From assembly GCA_964529265.1 (NCBI GenBank), contig CAZGVW010000131.1:1-10000 (forward strand): a DNA stretch of 10,000 bases. The letters run 5' to 3'. Positions within the stretch are counted from its first letter, which is position 1, and the number at the start of each line of letters is the position of its first letter. Shown here one piece after another: positions 1 to 6,359 of this stretch. This stretch comes from CAZGVW01 sp964529265 (GTDB lineage Bacteria; Planctomycetota; Phycisphaerae; Phycisphaerales; UBA1924). Below the pieces are notes generated by a model. That model made no database searches. It saw nothing but the letters and a program-made list of their open reading frames with translations, and had not been told where the DNA came from. The position numbers and the translations under genes are program-made.

Positions 1-738
1 CTCGCGTAGAAAGACGACCATGAAGCGCGGGATGACTCTGGAGTAACGAGGCCAGAGTCGCCGCGGATCAGAGAAAAGGCGATACAGCCACTCGAAACCC
101 GACCGCTGAACCCATCGAGGCGCCAGCGGCATGGTCCCCGAGAGAAAGTCGAAGCCCGCGCCGACGCCAAGCAGCACGGGAGCATCGAGGTGCGGCCGGA
201 AACGAGCCATCCAGAAGTCCTGCTTCGGGCAACCGAGTCCGACCCACACGAGATCGGGGCGACTGTCATTGATCTGGCTGGCCACGGTGGCCACTTCGGC
301 ATCCGAGAGCGCGCGGAACGGCGGGCAGTAGGTCCCGGCGATCACGATCCCTGGGTGGCGAGCGCGCATCCGGTCCGCGAGGGCGTCGGCGACGCCTTCC
401 TTGCCGCCGTAGAAAAAGTGCCGCCAACCGAGCTCGAGGCCTCGCGTGAAGGCCGCGCTCATGATGTCGGGCGCGTACACCTTCTCGATTTCGCGGTACC
501 CCTTCCATTTGCCAAGCCAGACGTTCGGCATGCCGTCAGGCGTCACGAGGCCCGCAGCGTTGTCGACCTGCCTGAGCTTCGGCTCGGACTGCATCTCGAC
601 GATGCCATGCGCCCCGAGCAGCACGACATACTCGCGCCGGCGCTCCCGAATCCACTCCTCGAGGATCTTGATCGTGGCATCGAGGGTCACGGCGTCGATG
701 CGCGCCCCGGCCACCTCGAACGAGGGGACCTTCGCCAT
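1..738 (-). CDS. WecG/TagA/CpsF-family glycosyltransferase (GT26), C-terminus cut by window edge
   Basis: The reverse strand from 738 is open for 246 codons and leaves the window without a stop, so the C-terminus is missing. The family transfers N-acetylmannosaminyl-type sugars from UDP-sugar to a polyprenyl-diphosphate-linked acceptor at the inner face of the membrane. Visible family motifs are TPDGMPNVWLG near residues 66-76 (Asp68 sits in the conserved PDG motif), GLGCPKQDFWMA in the middle, GVGAGFDFLSG, and the C-terminal APRWVQRSGFEWLYRLF block followed by DPRRLWPRY. The family is usually about 240-260 residues, so only a short tail should be missing. The ATG lies 5 nt after the epimerase TGA, which suggests co-transcription and coupled translation; no strong Shine-Dalgarno is visible. 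The family is secure; donor and acceptor sugars cannot be read from the sequence. Confidence 0.93.
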   Translation of the reverse strand, partial: MAKVPSFEVAGARIDAVTLDATIKILEEWIRERRREYVVLLGAHGIVEMQSEPKLRQVDNAAGLVTPDGMPNVWLGKWKGYREIEKVYAPDIMSAAFTRGLELGWRHFFYGGKEGVADALADRMRARHPGIVIAGTYCPPFRALSDAEVATVASQINDSRPDLVWVGLGCPKQDFWMARFRPHLDAPVLLGVGAGFDFLSGTMPLAPRWVQRSGFEWLYRLFSDPRRLWPRYSRVIPRFMVVFLRE

Positions 739-743
739 CGATC

Positions 744-1763
744 TCAGGTGCGCTCGAGCAGCCTGTGCTCGAGAGACGACGCGACCTCGTCGCGAGTGTA
801 GGTCTGCTCGTACCACTCGATCGTACGGCGCAGCCCTTCCTCGAGCGAGACGGTTTCCTGCCAGCCGAGCAGCTCGCGTGCGAGTCGATTGTCGCAGGAG
901 CGGTTGTAGGGCCCGGTCGGCTTGCTCGGGTCGAACGTGATCCGCGGGTTCTTGCCCATCATCGACAGGACCATCCTGACCGCGTCAATGACCCTCGTGC
1001 GCTCCATCACACCGGCATTCACGGCGCGGCCGTCGTCGATCTTCTCCGCCGCGAGTATCGTGGCGTCGGCCATGTCGGTGACATAGGTCCAGTTCCGGAT
1101 CTGCTCGCCCGTGCCCCAGACTTCGAACGGGTCCTCGTCCACGAAAGCGCGTGCGATCCAGGCGATGATGGCATGGGTCTCCGGGCATCGGGGGCCGTAA
1201 ACCGGAAAGTAGCGCAGAGCCGCGCCCCGCAGACGCCCCTCGCGACAATAGGCGCGCAATGTCATCTCGCCCATCAGCTTCGCCCAGCCGTAGAGGCTAT
1301 CGGGACAATAAGGCGGACCGACGAGGTCCTCAGTCAAGAAGAGCACCTCACCTGGATCGGCCATCAGGTGCTCGGGATAGGTACAAGCTGTGGAAGTGAA
1401 GATGACCTTCTCGACCCGGGCCTCCGCGGCGGCGCGGAAGACATTGCCGTCGAGAATCATGTTCGTCGAACAGTTCGATTGATGGGTCTCGATGTAGCCT
1501 CGCCCACCGTGATCCGCGGCCAGATGAAAGACCACCTCCGCATCGCGGACCGCAGCCGCGGCATTCTTCGGCTCGAGCAGATCGGCGACGACCAGCTCGA
1601 CCGCGCCCTGTGCGGGCAAGTCGCCGAGGTTTTCGCGTCGCCCGCTCGAGAGATTGTCGACGACACGCACCTTCGCCCCTCGTCCGACCAGCGCCTCGGT
1701 GAGATGGGAGCCGATGAATGAGGCCCCGCCGGTAACCACAACTCGCTTCTCATGCCAGTTCAT
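744..1763 (-). CDS. NAD-dependent epimerase/dehydratase, extended SDR, resembling GDP-mannose 3,5-epimerase
   Basis: The 339-residue protein is an extended short-chain dehydrogenase/reductase that would interconvert a nucleotide sugar in the cytoplasm. The N-terminus carries the Rossmann nucleotide loop TGGASFIGSH (about 11-20; the central Gly of GxxGxxG is Ser). HLAA follows near 80, a Ser in TSTACTYP is at about 124, and the catalytic YxxxK pair lies in YGWAKLMGE (Tyr158, Lys162). The stretches DHGGRGYIETHQSN, STACTYPEH and FEVWGTGEQIRNWTYV resemble plant-type GDP-mannose 3,5-epimerase (GME), so a GME-like activity is my best guess, but UDP-sugar 4-epimerases share this fold. ATG at 1763 is preferred over an in-frame TTG at 1775 because GGGGGA lies just ahead of it. 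The gene is followed after 5 nt by the WecG-type gene. GC is visibly lower in parts (29 of 60 bases at 1441-1500). Confidence 0.92.
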   Translation of the reverse strand: MNWHEKRVVVTGGASFIGSHLTEALVGRGAKVRVVDNLSSGRRENLGDLPAQGAVELVVADLLEPKNAAAAVRDAEVVFHLAADHGGRGYIETHQSNCSTNMILDGNVFRAAAEARVEKVIFTSTACTYPEHLMADPGEVLFLTEDLVGPPYCPDSLYGWAKLMGEMTLRAYCREGRLRGAALRYFPVYGPRCPETHAIIAWIARAFVDEDPFEVWGTGEQIRNWTYVTDMADATILAAEKIDDGRAVNAGVMERTRVIDAVRMVLSMMGKNPRITFDPSKPTGPYNRSCDNRLARELLGWQETVSLEEGLRRTIEWYEQTYTRDEVASSLEHRLLERT

Positions 1764-1767
1764 CGTT

Positions 1768-1773
1768 TCCCCC
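1768..1773 (-). promoter_or_regulatory. Ribosome binding site deciding the epimerase start
   Basis: On the minus strand GGGGGA lies 4 nt before the ATG at 1763 and overlaps the alternative TTG start at 1775, which itself has no purine-rich sequence ahead. This favours the ATG, and makes a protein of 339 rather than 343 residues. The match to the Shine-Dalgarno consensus is only partial. Confidence 0.45.
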
Positions 1774-1814
1774 AAGCCATTCGCGGCGGACGACGAGTGT
1801 GCCCGCGCGAAACG

Positions 1815-1913
1815 TCATAGCCGTTCGATCCACCCTTCGATTTCTGCGAGAGCCTGCGGCAGGTTCATCGCGCTGTTGCCCACGCCGAGCACGTTGATGC
1901 GGGGAGGCGGCAT
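1815..1913 (-). pseudogene. N-terminal stub of a second WecG/TagA-type glycosyltransferase
   Basis: A 32-codon minus-strand ORF begins at ATG 1913 and ends at TGA 1815-1817. Its sequence INVLGVGNSAMNLPQALAEI followed by EGWIERL looks like the first strand and helix of WecG/TagA/CpsF transferases, the part that in an intact member leads into a segment like the REYVVLLGAHGIVEM of the 1-738 gene. Here it stops, and none of the three frames between 1764 and 1814 continues the fold, so this is a truncation rather than a single frameshift. Its ATG overlaps the stop of the GT87 gene as TGATG, the arrangement expected of a coupled downstream gene. It is in the same reading frame as the epimerase 51 nt further on. 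I infer a remnant of a once complete gene replaced by the epimerase cassette; a coincidental short peptide is the alternative. Confidence 0.6.
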
Positions 1914-3205
1914 CAGGATGCCTCTGTGCCGATCGGCCGCCGCGCGCCGAGGCCGTCCACGGCCACGCCGCTCCACAGCAGCCACGTCGCCCAGAAATAC
2001 GCCGATCCGAGAGTCAACGTCAGCCACGCGTCCGGTTGCCAAGCCGTGACCAGGATCAACGGGCACACGAGCCCCGGCAGCGCGCACGCCACCAGGGCTG
2101 TCCGGAGTCGCGAACGCGAATCCGCATGGCCCAACCACGTCAACGCGAGCGCGGCGACAGGACCGAGCGGCAGCCACAGGTAATACACCCACCCGAGCGG
2201 CGACACGAGCAGCGCGCCGAGGATCAACAGTGCGAACCCGCGGTCGACGGCGTGCATCGACCGATCCCGTGACGCCATCCACAGCGTCGCGATGAACGTC
2301 GCAAGCGCCCCGATCCGCCACAGCGGTCGAATCAACTCCGGCGCCAGCCACACCGGCGCGAAGTACGGGCTCGCGCTCAGCGTGCGCCTCAGCACGCCCA
2401 GCAGCGATCCGTTCATCGCCGCCCACGGCCAGTCGGTGCCCGCCAGCGCGCGCCCCCAACCCTCATGCGCTTCGATGCCGAAGACGGCCCGCCCCACGCC
2501 GAAGGCGGCGGCAACCGTCAGCACGGCATAGCCAGCCGCGCGCCACTGCCGCCGCAGCAGGAAGTACGGCACGAAGATGAGCAGGAACGGCTTGACGCTC
2601 ATCGCGAGCCCCATCCAGACACCCGCGCGAGGCCATCGCCCTTCACGCGCGGCCGCCCACGCCTGCGTGACGGGGATCAGCAGGAAGAAGGTCAGCTGTC
2701 CCGTAATGATCACGGCCCCGGTGGCCGCGAACGACAGCAGCGCCAGCCCCGACCACAACGCGCTGGTCGGCGTCAACCGAAGCCGGAGCTCGCGCGTGAT
2801 GAGTCGAAGGCACCACACGAGCGAGAGCAGGCTGGCCACCGCCCAGATCGCCAGGGCGGTCAGCGGCGGCAGCAGGGCCAGCGGCAGCACGAGGAGGTGG
2901 AAGTGCGGTGGGTTGACGTTCAGGAACTCGTGCTCCAGCCCTGGACCGACGTGCATCGACGTCGCCGGGCTCGGCCCGTACATGTCCTTCCCCTCGAGGA
3001 ACAGCCGCGCCGAGTAGTAGAACTTGCCGAAGTCGTTCAGGTGGTACTGCACGACCATCGCGCGGGCGAGGATCGCGTAATACGCGAGCCAGACGATGCA
3101 GAGCAGGACGACCGCGCCCGCGACGACCGCGCGCACGAGGTCGCCCCAGACCGCCAGCGAACGGGGTGAACGCAGGACCAGCGCCAAGGCCCGGTCAGGG
3201 ATCAT
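1913..3205 (-). CDS. GT87 / DUF2029 family polytopic membrane glycosyltransferase
   Basis: This 430-residue integral membrane protein belongs to the DUF2029/GT87 family, whose characterised members are polyprenyl-phosphate-mannose-dependent mannosyltransferases acting on the outer face of the cytoplasmic membrane. Hydrophobic segments alternate through the protein (about 25-45, 103-135, 150-185, 195-218, 222-240 and several more to the C-terminus). Family hallmarks are the acidic loop motif NDFGKFYYSARLFLEGKDMY (about 57-76) with the conserved Asp58, NVNPPHFHLLVLPLALLPP (97-114), ITGQLTFFLL, MSVKPFLLIFVPY (202-214), and SPLGWVYYLWLPLGP near the C-terminus. ATG at 3205 is the natural start, with little Shine-Dalgarno signal. 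Its stop overlaps the ATG of the stub described at 1815. Its position beside an epimerase and a WecG-type transferase points to surface polysaccharide or glycolipid assembly; the sugar is unknown. Confidence 0.9.
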   Translation of the reverse strand: MIPDRALALVLRSPRSLAVWGDLVRAVVAGAVVLLCIVWLAYYAILARAMVVQYHLNDFGKFYYSARLFLEGKDMYGPSPATSMHVGPGLEHEFLNVNPPHFHLLVLPLALLPPLTALAIWAVASLLSLVWCLRLITRELRLRLTPTSALWSGLALLSFAATGAVIITGQLTFFLLIPVTQAWAAAREGRWPRAGVWMGLAMSVKPFLLIFVPYFLLRRQWRAAGYAVLTVAAAFGVGRAVFGIEAHEGWGRALAGTDWPWAAMNGSLLGVLRRTLSASPYFAPVWLAPELIRPLWRIGALATFIATLWMASRDRSMHAVDRGFALLILGALLVSPLGWVYYLWLPLGPVAALALTWLGHADSRSRLRTALVACALPGLVCPLILVTAWQPDAWLTLTLGSAYFWATWLLWSGVAVDGLGARRPIGTEAS

Positions 3206-3354
3206 CGCGACGAATGGACGATATCTGATGCGCTGTCATGGAGATACAGGCGAATGCCGCCGATACCCGGGAGCAGGTCCGTACCACCCGGGAGGCCCGT
3301 CGGTGCCCTTCCTGATATCGGAGGCATACTGAAAACTCACCAGCGAAGGACCAG
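3206..3354. promoter_or_regulatory. Divergent intergenic region between the GT87 and phosphoglycosyltransferase genes
   Basis: The 149 bp between two divergent starts must hold promoters for both directions, but I see no convincing -35/-10 pair. The best plus-strand -10 candidate is CATACT at about 3325-3330, without a matching -35. Present instead are a direct repeat of ACCCGGGAG (3265-3273 and 3286-3294) and a widely spaced inverted pair, CGATATC at 3219-3225 and GATATCG at 3314-3320. AAGGA at 3346-3350 is the probable ribosome binding site of the plus-strand gene. Confidence 0.4.
3265..3294. repeat. Two 9-bp direct repeats spaced 21 bp (possible regulator sites)
   Basis: ACCCGGGAG occurs at 3265-3273 and again at 3286-3294. 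The 21-bp centre-to-centre spacing is about two helical turns and would put the copies on the same face of the DNA. Each copy contains the palindrome CCCGGG. This could be a paired operator shared by the two divergent polysaccharide genes; in GC-rich DNA a 9-bp repeat may also be chance. Confidence 0.4.
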
Positions 3355-4854
3355 ATGGTAAACGGGCCGTCCCCGCCTCCGCCGGCCGGCGCGGTGTCCG
3401 CCGCCGCGGCCGTCCGCGACCGCCGCGCTGGCGCCACGGCGCCGGTCGTGGTCGCCGCGGAGTGGAAGCTGGCGCGCGCGGCGCGCGTCGCGCTGCTGGC
3501 GTTCACCGACTTTGCCGCGCTGGCCAGCGCCGGCGCGATCGCGTACGTCGTCTGGGCGCGGCCCGTCCACCAGCAATCCGCCGGGCAGTACTTCGACTTG
3601 CTGCCGGTGGTCGGCCTGTTCCTGCTCGGCTACGCGCAGGCGGGTCTCTATCCGGGCTTCGGCCTCGGTCCGGTGGAGACGCTGCGGCGCGTGACCTACG
3701 TCACGGCCATCGGGTTCCTCGTCGTCGCCACGCTGTCGTTCGCGCTCAAGGTACCGCACCTCTATTCGCGGTTCACGTTCGCGATTGCGTTCGTGCTCAG
3801 CCTTGCTCTTGTCCCGATCGGCCGCGCGATCGTGACGCGGCTGGTTCACCGCGTCCGCTGGTGGAGCGAGCCGGTCATCGTCGTCGGAACCGGCGCCCGA
3901 TCAGCAAAGGCGATTCGGAACCTGCGGTCGGCCCGCCACCTCGGCTATCGGCCCGCGGGCGTGATCGCGCCGGCGCCCACCGCCGCGACCGAGGTCGAAG
4001 GCACGCGGGTGCTTGGCGATCTCGATCGCGCGCCCCTCCTGGCCCGGCAGGGGTTCCGTGTCGCGCTGCTCGAAACGGATCAGATCCAGGACCGCGCGAT
4101 CCTCGACCGCCTGCACCAGCACTTCCGGCACGTCGTGCTCCTGCGCGAGTACGACGACCTGCCCGTGGAAGGCCTGCAGGTCCGCAATCTGGGCGGGCTC
4201 GTCGGGATCGAGTACACGAACAACCTGCTGCGCCACAGCAACCAGGTCGTCAAGCGCGCGCTGGATCTGGCGATTGGCGGCGCCGCGCTCGTCGCCGCCG
4301 CGCCCGTGATCGCGGCCGCGATTCTCCTGGTCGAACTGATCGATCGCGGCCCGGCGTTTTTCAAACAGTCGCGCGCCGGCCTCAATGGGCGACGCTTCAC
4401 GGTGCCGAAAATCCGGACGATGAAGGCCGATGCGGAAGCGGCGCTGGCCGAGCATCTCGCCGCGAATCCCGAGCTGCGGGACGAGTGGGACGCGAATTAC
4501 AAGCTGAAGGACGATCCGCGCCTGATTTCCGGCATCGGCCGCCTGTTCCGTCAGTTCAGCGTGGACGAGTTGCCGCAGCTCTGGTCCGTGCTGAAGGGGG
4601 AGATGAGCCTGATCGGTCCTCGTCCATTTCCCGACTATCACCTGGCGCGGTTCACGCCGGCGTTCCTCGAGCTGCGGCAGCGCGTCCGGCCCGGCATCAC
4701 CGGTCTCTGGCAGATCACCGTGCGCAGCGACGGCGGCATCGAGGATCAGGAAGCGCTGGACAGCTACTACATCCGCAACTGGTCGGTCTGGCTGGATCTC
4801 TACATCCTCTGCCGGACGCTCGCCGCCGTCGCGAGCGGCCGCGGCGCGTACTGA
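3355..4854 (+). CDS. WbaP-type polyprenyl-phosphate sugar-1-phosphate transferase (polyprenyl glycosylphosphotransferase)
   Basis: This 499-residue membrane enzyme would start repeat-unit assembly by moving a hexose-1-phosphate from a UDP-sugar to undecaprenyl phosphate. After a Pro/Ala-rich leader (1-40) come about four hydrophobic segments (43-67, 82-98, 114-133, 138-160). A Rossmann-like domain follows (PVIVVGTGARSA at 173-184), then the link YTNNLLRHSNQVVKRALDLA (287-306) and a membrane-inserted segment (307-330). The C-terminal catalytic domain has KIRTM (352-356), KDDPRL (385-390), the Asp-Glu dyad in FSVDELPQLW (Asp404, Glu405), LKGEMSLIGPRPFPDYH (413-429), RPGITGLWQI (445-454) and the WbaP-like ending ALDSYYIRNWSVWLDLYIL (467-485). 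Length and domain order match the family. ATG at 3355 has AAGGA 4 nt ahead. The next gene begins 4 nt after its stop. The sugar (galactose or glucose are usual) is not determined. Confidence 0.95.
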   Translation: MVNGPSPPPPAGAVSAAAAVRDRRAGATAPVVVAAEWKLARAARVALLAFTDFAALASAGAIAYVVWARPVHQQSAGQYFDLLPVVGLFLLGYAQAGLYPGFGLGPVETLRRVTYVTAIGFLVVATLSFALKVPHLYSRFTFAIAFVLSLALVPIGRAIVTRLVHRVRWWSEPVIVVGTGARSAKAIRNLRSARHLGYRPAGVIAPAPTAATEVEGTRVLGDLDRAPLLARQGFRVALLETDQIQDRAILDRLHQHFRHVVLLREYDDLPVEGLQVRNLGGLVGIEYTNNLLRHSNQVVKRALDLAIGGAALVAAAPVIAAAILLVELIDRGPAFFKQSRAGLNGRRFTVPKIRTMKADAEAALAEHLAANPELRDEWDANYKLKDDPRLISGIGRLFRQFSVDELPQLWSVLKGEMSLIGPRPFPDYHLARFTPAFLELRQRVRPGITGLWQITVRSDGGIEDQEALDSYYIRNWSVWLDLYILCRTLAAVASGRGAY

Positions 4855-4858
4855 CCGC

Positions 4859-6355
4859 TTGATCCCGCCGGCGCGCGCGTTCCTGCTGATCCGCTTCGCC
4901 GTGCTCTCGGTGTTGCTGGTGGTGATCAGCCAGACGCGCGCCGATCCCGACCTGTGGGGTCACATCACGTTCGGCGGCGACACGGCGCAGGCCCGCGGCA
5001 TCGTCCGGGTCGATCCCTATTCGTTCACCAGCGACATTCCATGGACCAACCACGAGTGGCTGTCCGAGCTCGTCACCTGGCTCGCCTGGGCGGCGGCAGG
5101 CACGGCAGGGGTGGTGCTGCTCAAGCTCTTGCTGCTCTCCACGAGCCTGAGCGTGGTGCTCGCGTCGATCCACCGCAGCCTCTACGGCGCTCCCGCACTC
5201 GAATTGACGATGCTGTTCTTCGCGTTCGGGACGCGGCGTCAGGCGGCGACGGTGCGGCCGCAGCTCTTCTCGCTGGCGCTGTTCGCCCTGCTTCTGCTCG
5301 TGCTTCGTCGAGCCGACAGCGGCCGCTGGCGGGCGCTGCTCGCAGTACCTGTGCTGCTGGCGGTCTGGGCGAACCTGCACGGCGGATGGATCGTAGGGCT
5401 GGGCACGTTCGGACTGTGGGCGTTGTTCCGGTTCGTCTCGCCCGCTTCGAATTCTGCAGAGCGCGTACGGCTTGTGGCGATCGTCCTGGTCTCGCTGCTT
5501 GCCACGCTGCTCACGCCCTACGGCACCGAGATGTGGAGCTTCCTCCGGGAAACCGTGAGTCCGGTCCGCACGGACATCCAGGACTGGCAGCCGGCGTGGG
5601 CGCTCGAGCCGGCGGTGCTCGCGCTCTGGCTGGCAATGGCCGGCGGAGCGGTCGTGTACCTCGTCAAATGTCCCGGACCGCGGCCGCCCGGCCACTACGC
5701 GATCGTCGCGTTCTTCGCGGTCGCGTCGCTGTGGGTGAACCGGCTCGATGGGTTCTTCGCGCTGAGCGTGCTGATCCTGTTGCCGGTCCATCGGATCGCG
5801 CGTCGGCAGCCCGCGTCTGGGGTTCCGAACGCATCGGTCGTGAGCGCCACGCGTGCGCAGGCGATCGTGGTCGGCGGCCTCGCCGCCGCGGGAATAGCCG
5901 CGGCGTTGTTCCTGACCGGACGGAACCTGCGCTGCATCACCATGGACGAGCCCTGGCTGCCGGAGCCTGAGGCGGCGCACTTCATTCAGCAGCAGCGGCT
6001 GGATGGACGATTGCTCGTCTGGTTCGACTGGGGCGAATACGCGATCTGGCACTTCGCGCCTCATCTGCGCGTCTCGATGGACGGCCGGCGCGAGACTGTC
6101 TACAGCGTCGAGATGCAGGATGCGCACACGCGCTTCTACTACGACCAGCCGTCCGGCTCGACCCTGCCGGATCGCATTGGCGCCGACTACATCTGGATGC
6201 CGAAACACTTCCCGATCGTCTCGACGATGGCGGCGCAGGGGTGGCATGTCGCGTTCGAAGGCGCAGTGTCTGCGCTCCTTTCCCGAACGCCGCTGCCACG
6301 GCTGTTGCCGGACCGCGCGAATCAGACGGAGCGTCGCTGCTTTCCGGGACCCTGA
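4859..6355 (+). CDS. Polytopic membrane protein with extracytoplasmic C-terminal domain, putative GT-C-like glycosyltransferase
   Basis: The 498-residue protein begins at TTG 4859, 4 nt after the preceding stop. No better in-frame start precedes the first membrane helix (8-25), and translation probably depends on coupling. The first helix is followed by an acidic loop, ADPDLWGHITFGGD (28-41), then DPYSF and TNHEWLSELVTW (63-74). This helix-then-acidic-loop layout is typical of GT-C membrane transferases. More helices follow (about 74-103, 113-150, 157-192, 202-219, 251-269, 279-293, 297-311, 334-352), with RPQ at 133-135 and NLHGGW at 172-177. From about 365 a hydrophilic domain contains VWFDWGEYAIWHF (387-399) and MDGRRETVY (407-415), a pattern seen in uncharacterised membrane proteins of polysaccharide loci. 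The context supports sugar transfer or export, but no characterised homologue is recognised. Confidence 0.8.
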   Translation: MIPPARAFLLIRFAVLSVLLVVISQTRADPDLWGHITFGGDTAQARGIVRVDPYSFTSDIPWTNHEWLSELVTWLAWAAAGTAGVVLLKLLLLSTSLSVVLASIHRSLYGAPALELTMLFFAFGTRRQAATVRPQLFSLALFALLLLVLRRADSGRWRALLAVPVLLAVWANLHGGWIVGLGTFGLWALFRFVSPASNSAERVRLVAIVLVSLLATLLTPYGTEMWSFLRETVSPVRTDIQDWQPAWALEPAVLALWLAMAGGAVVYLVKCPGPRPPGHYAIVAFFAVASLWVNRLDGFFALSVLILLPVHRIARRQPASGVPNASVVSATRAQAIVVGGLAAAGIAAALFLTGRNLRCITMDEPWLPEPEAAHFIQQQRLDGRLLVWFDWGEYAIWHFAPHLRVSMDGRRETVYSVEMQDAHTRFYYDQPSGSTLPDRIGADYIWMPKHFPIVSTMAAQGWHVAFEGAVSALLSRTPLPRLLPDRANQTERRCFPGP

Positions 6356-6359
6356 CGTT

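Noticed and set aside
765..1721. Long plus-strand open frame opposite the epimerase
   Set aside because: Antisense shadow of a well-supported gene in GC-rich DNA; no recognisable motif, composition rich in Arg, Asp and His.
3219..3320. CGATATC/GATATCG inverted pair as a regulatory element
   Set aside because: The arms are only 7 bp, about 90 bp apart, and built on the self-palindrome GATATC, so chance is likely; noted only under the intergenic region.
4715..6247. 510-codon minus-strand frame opposite the 4859 membrane protein
   Set aside because: Low-complexity Arg/Glu/Gln composition; the plus strand has clear membrane helices and motifs.
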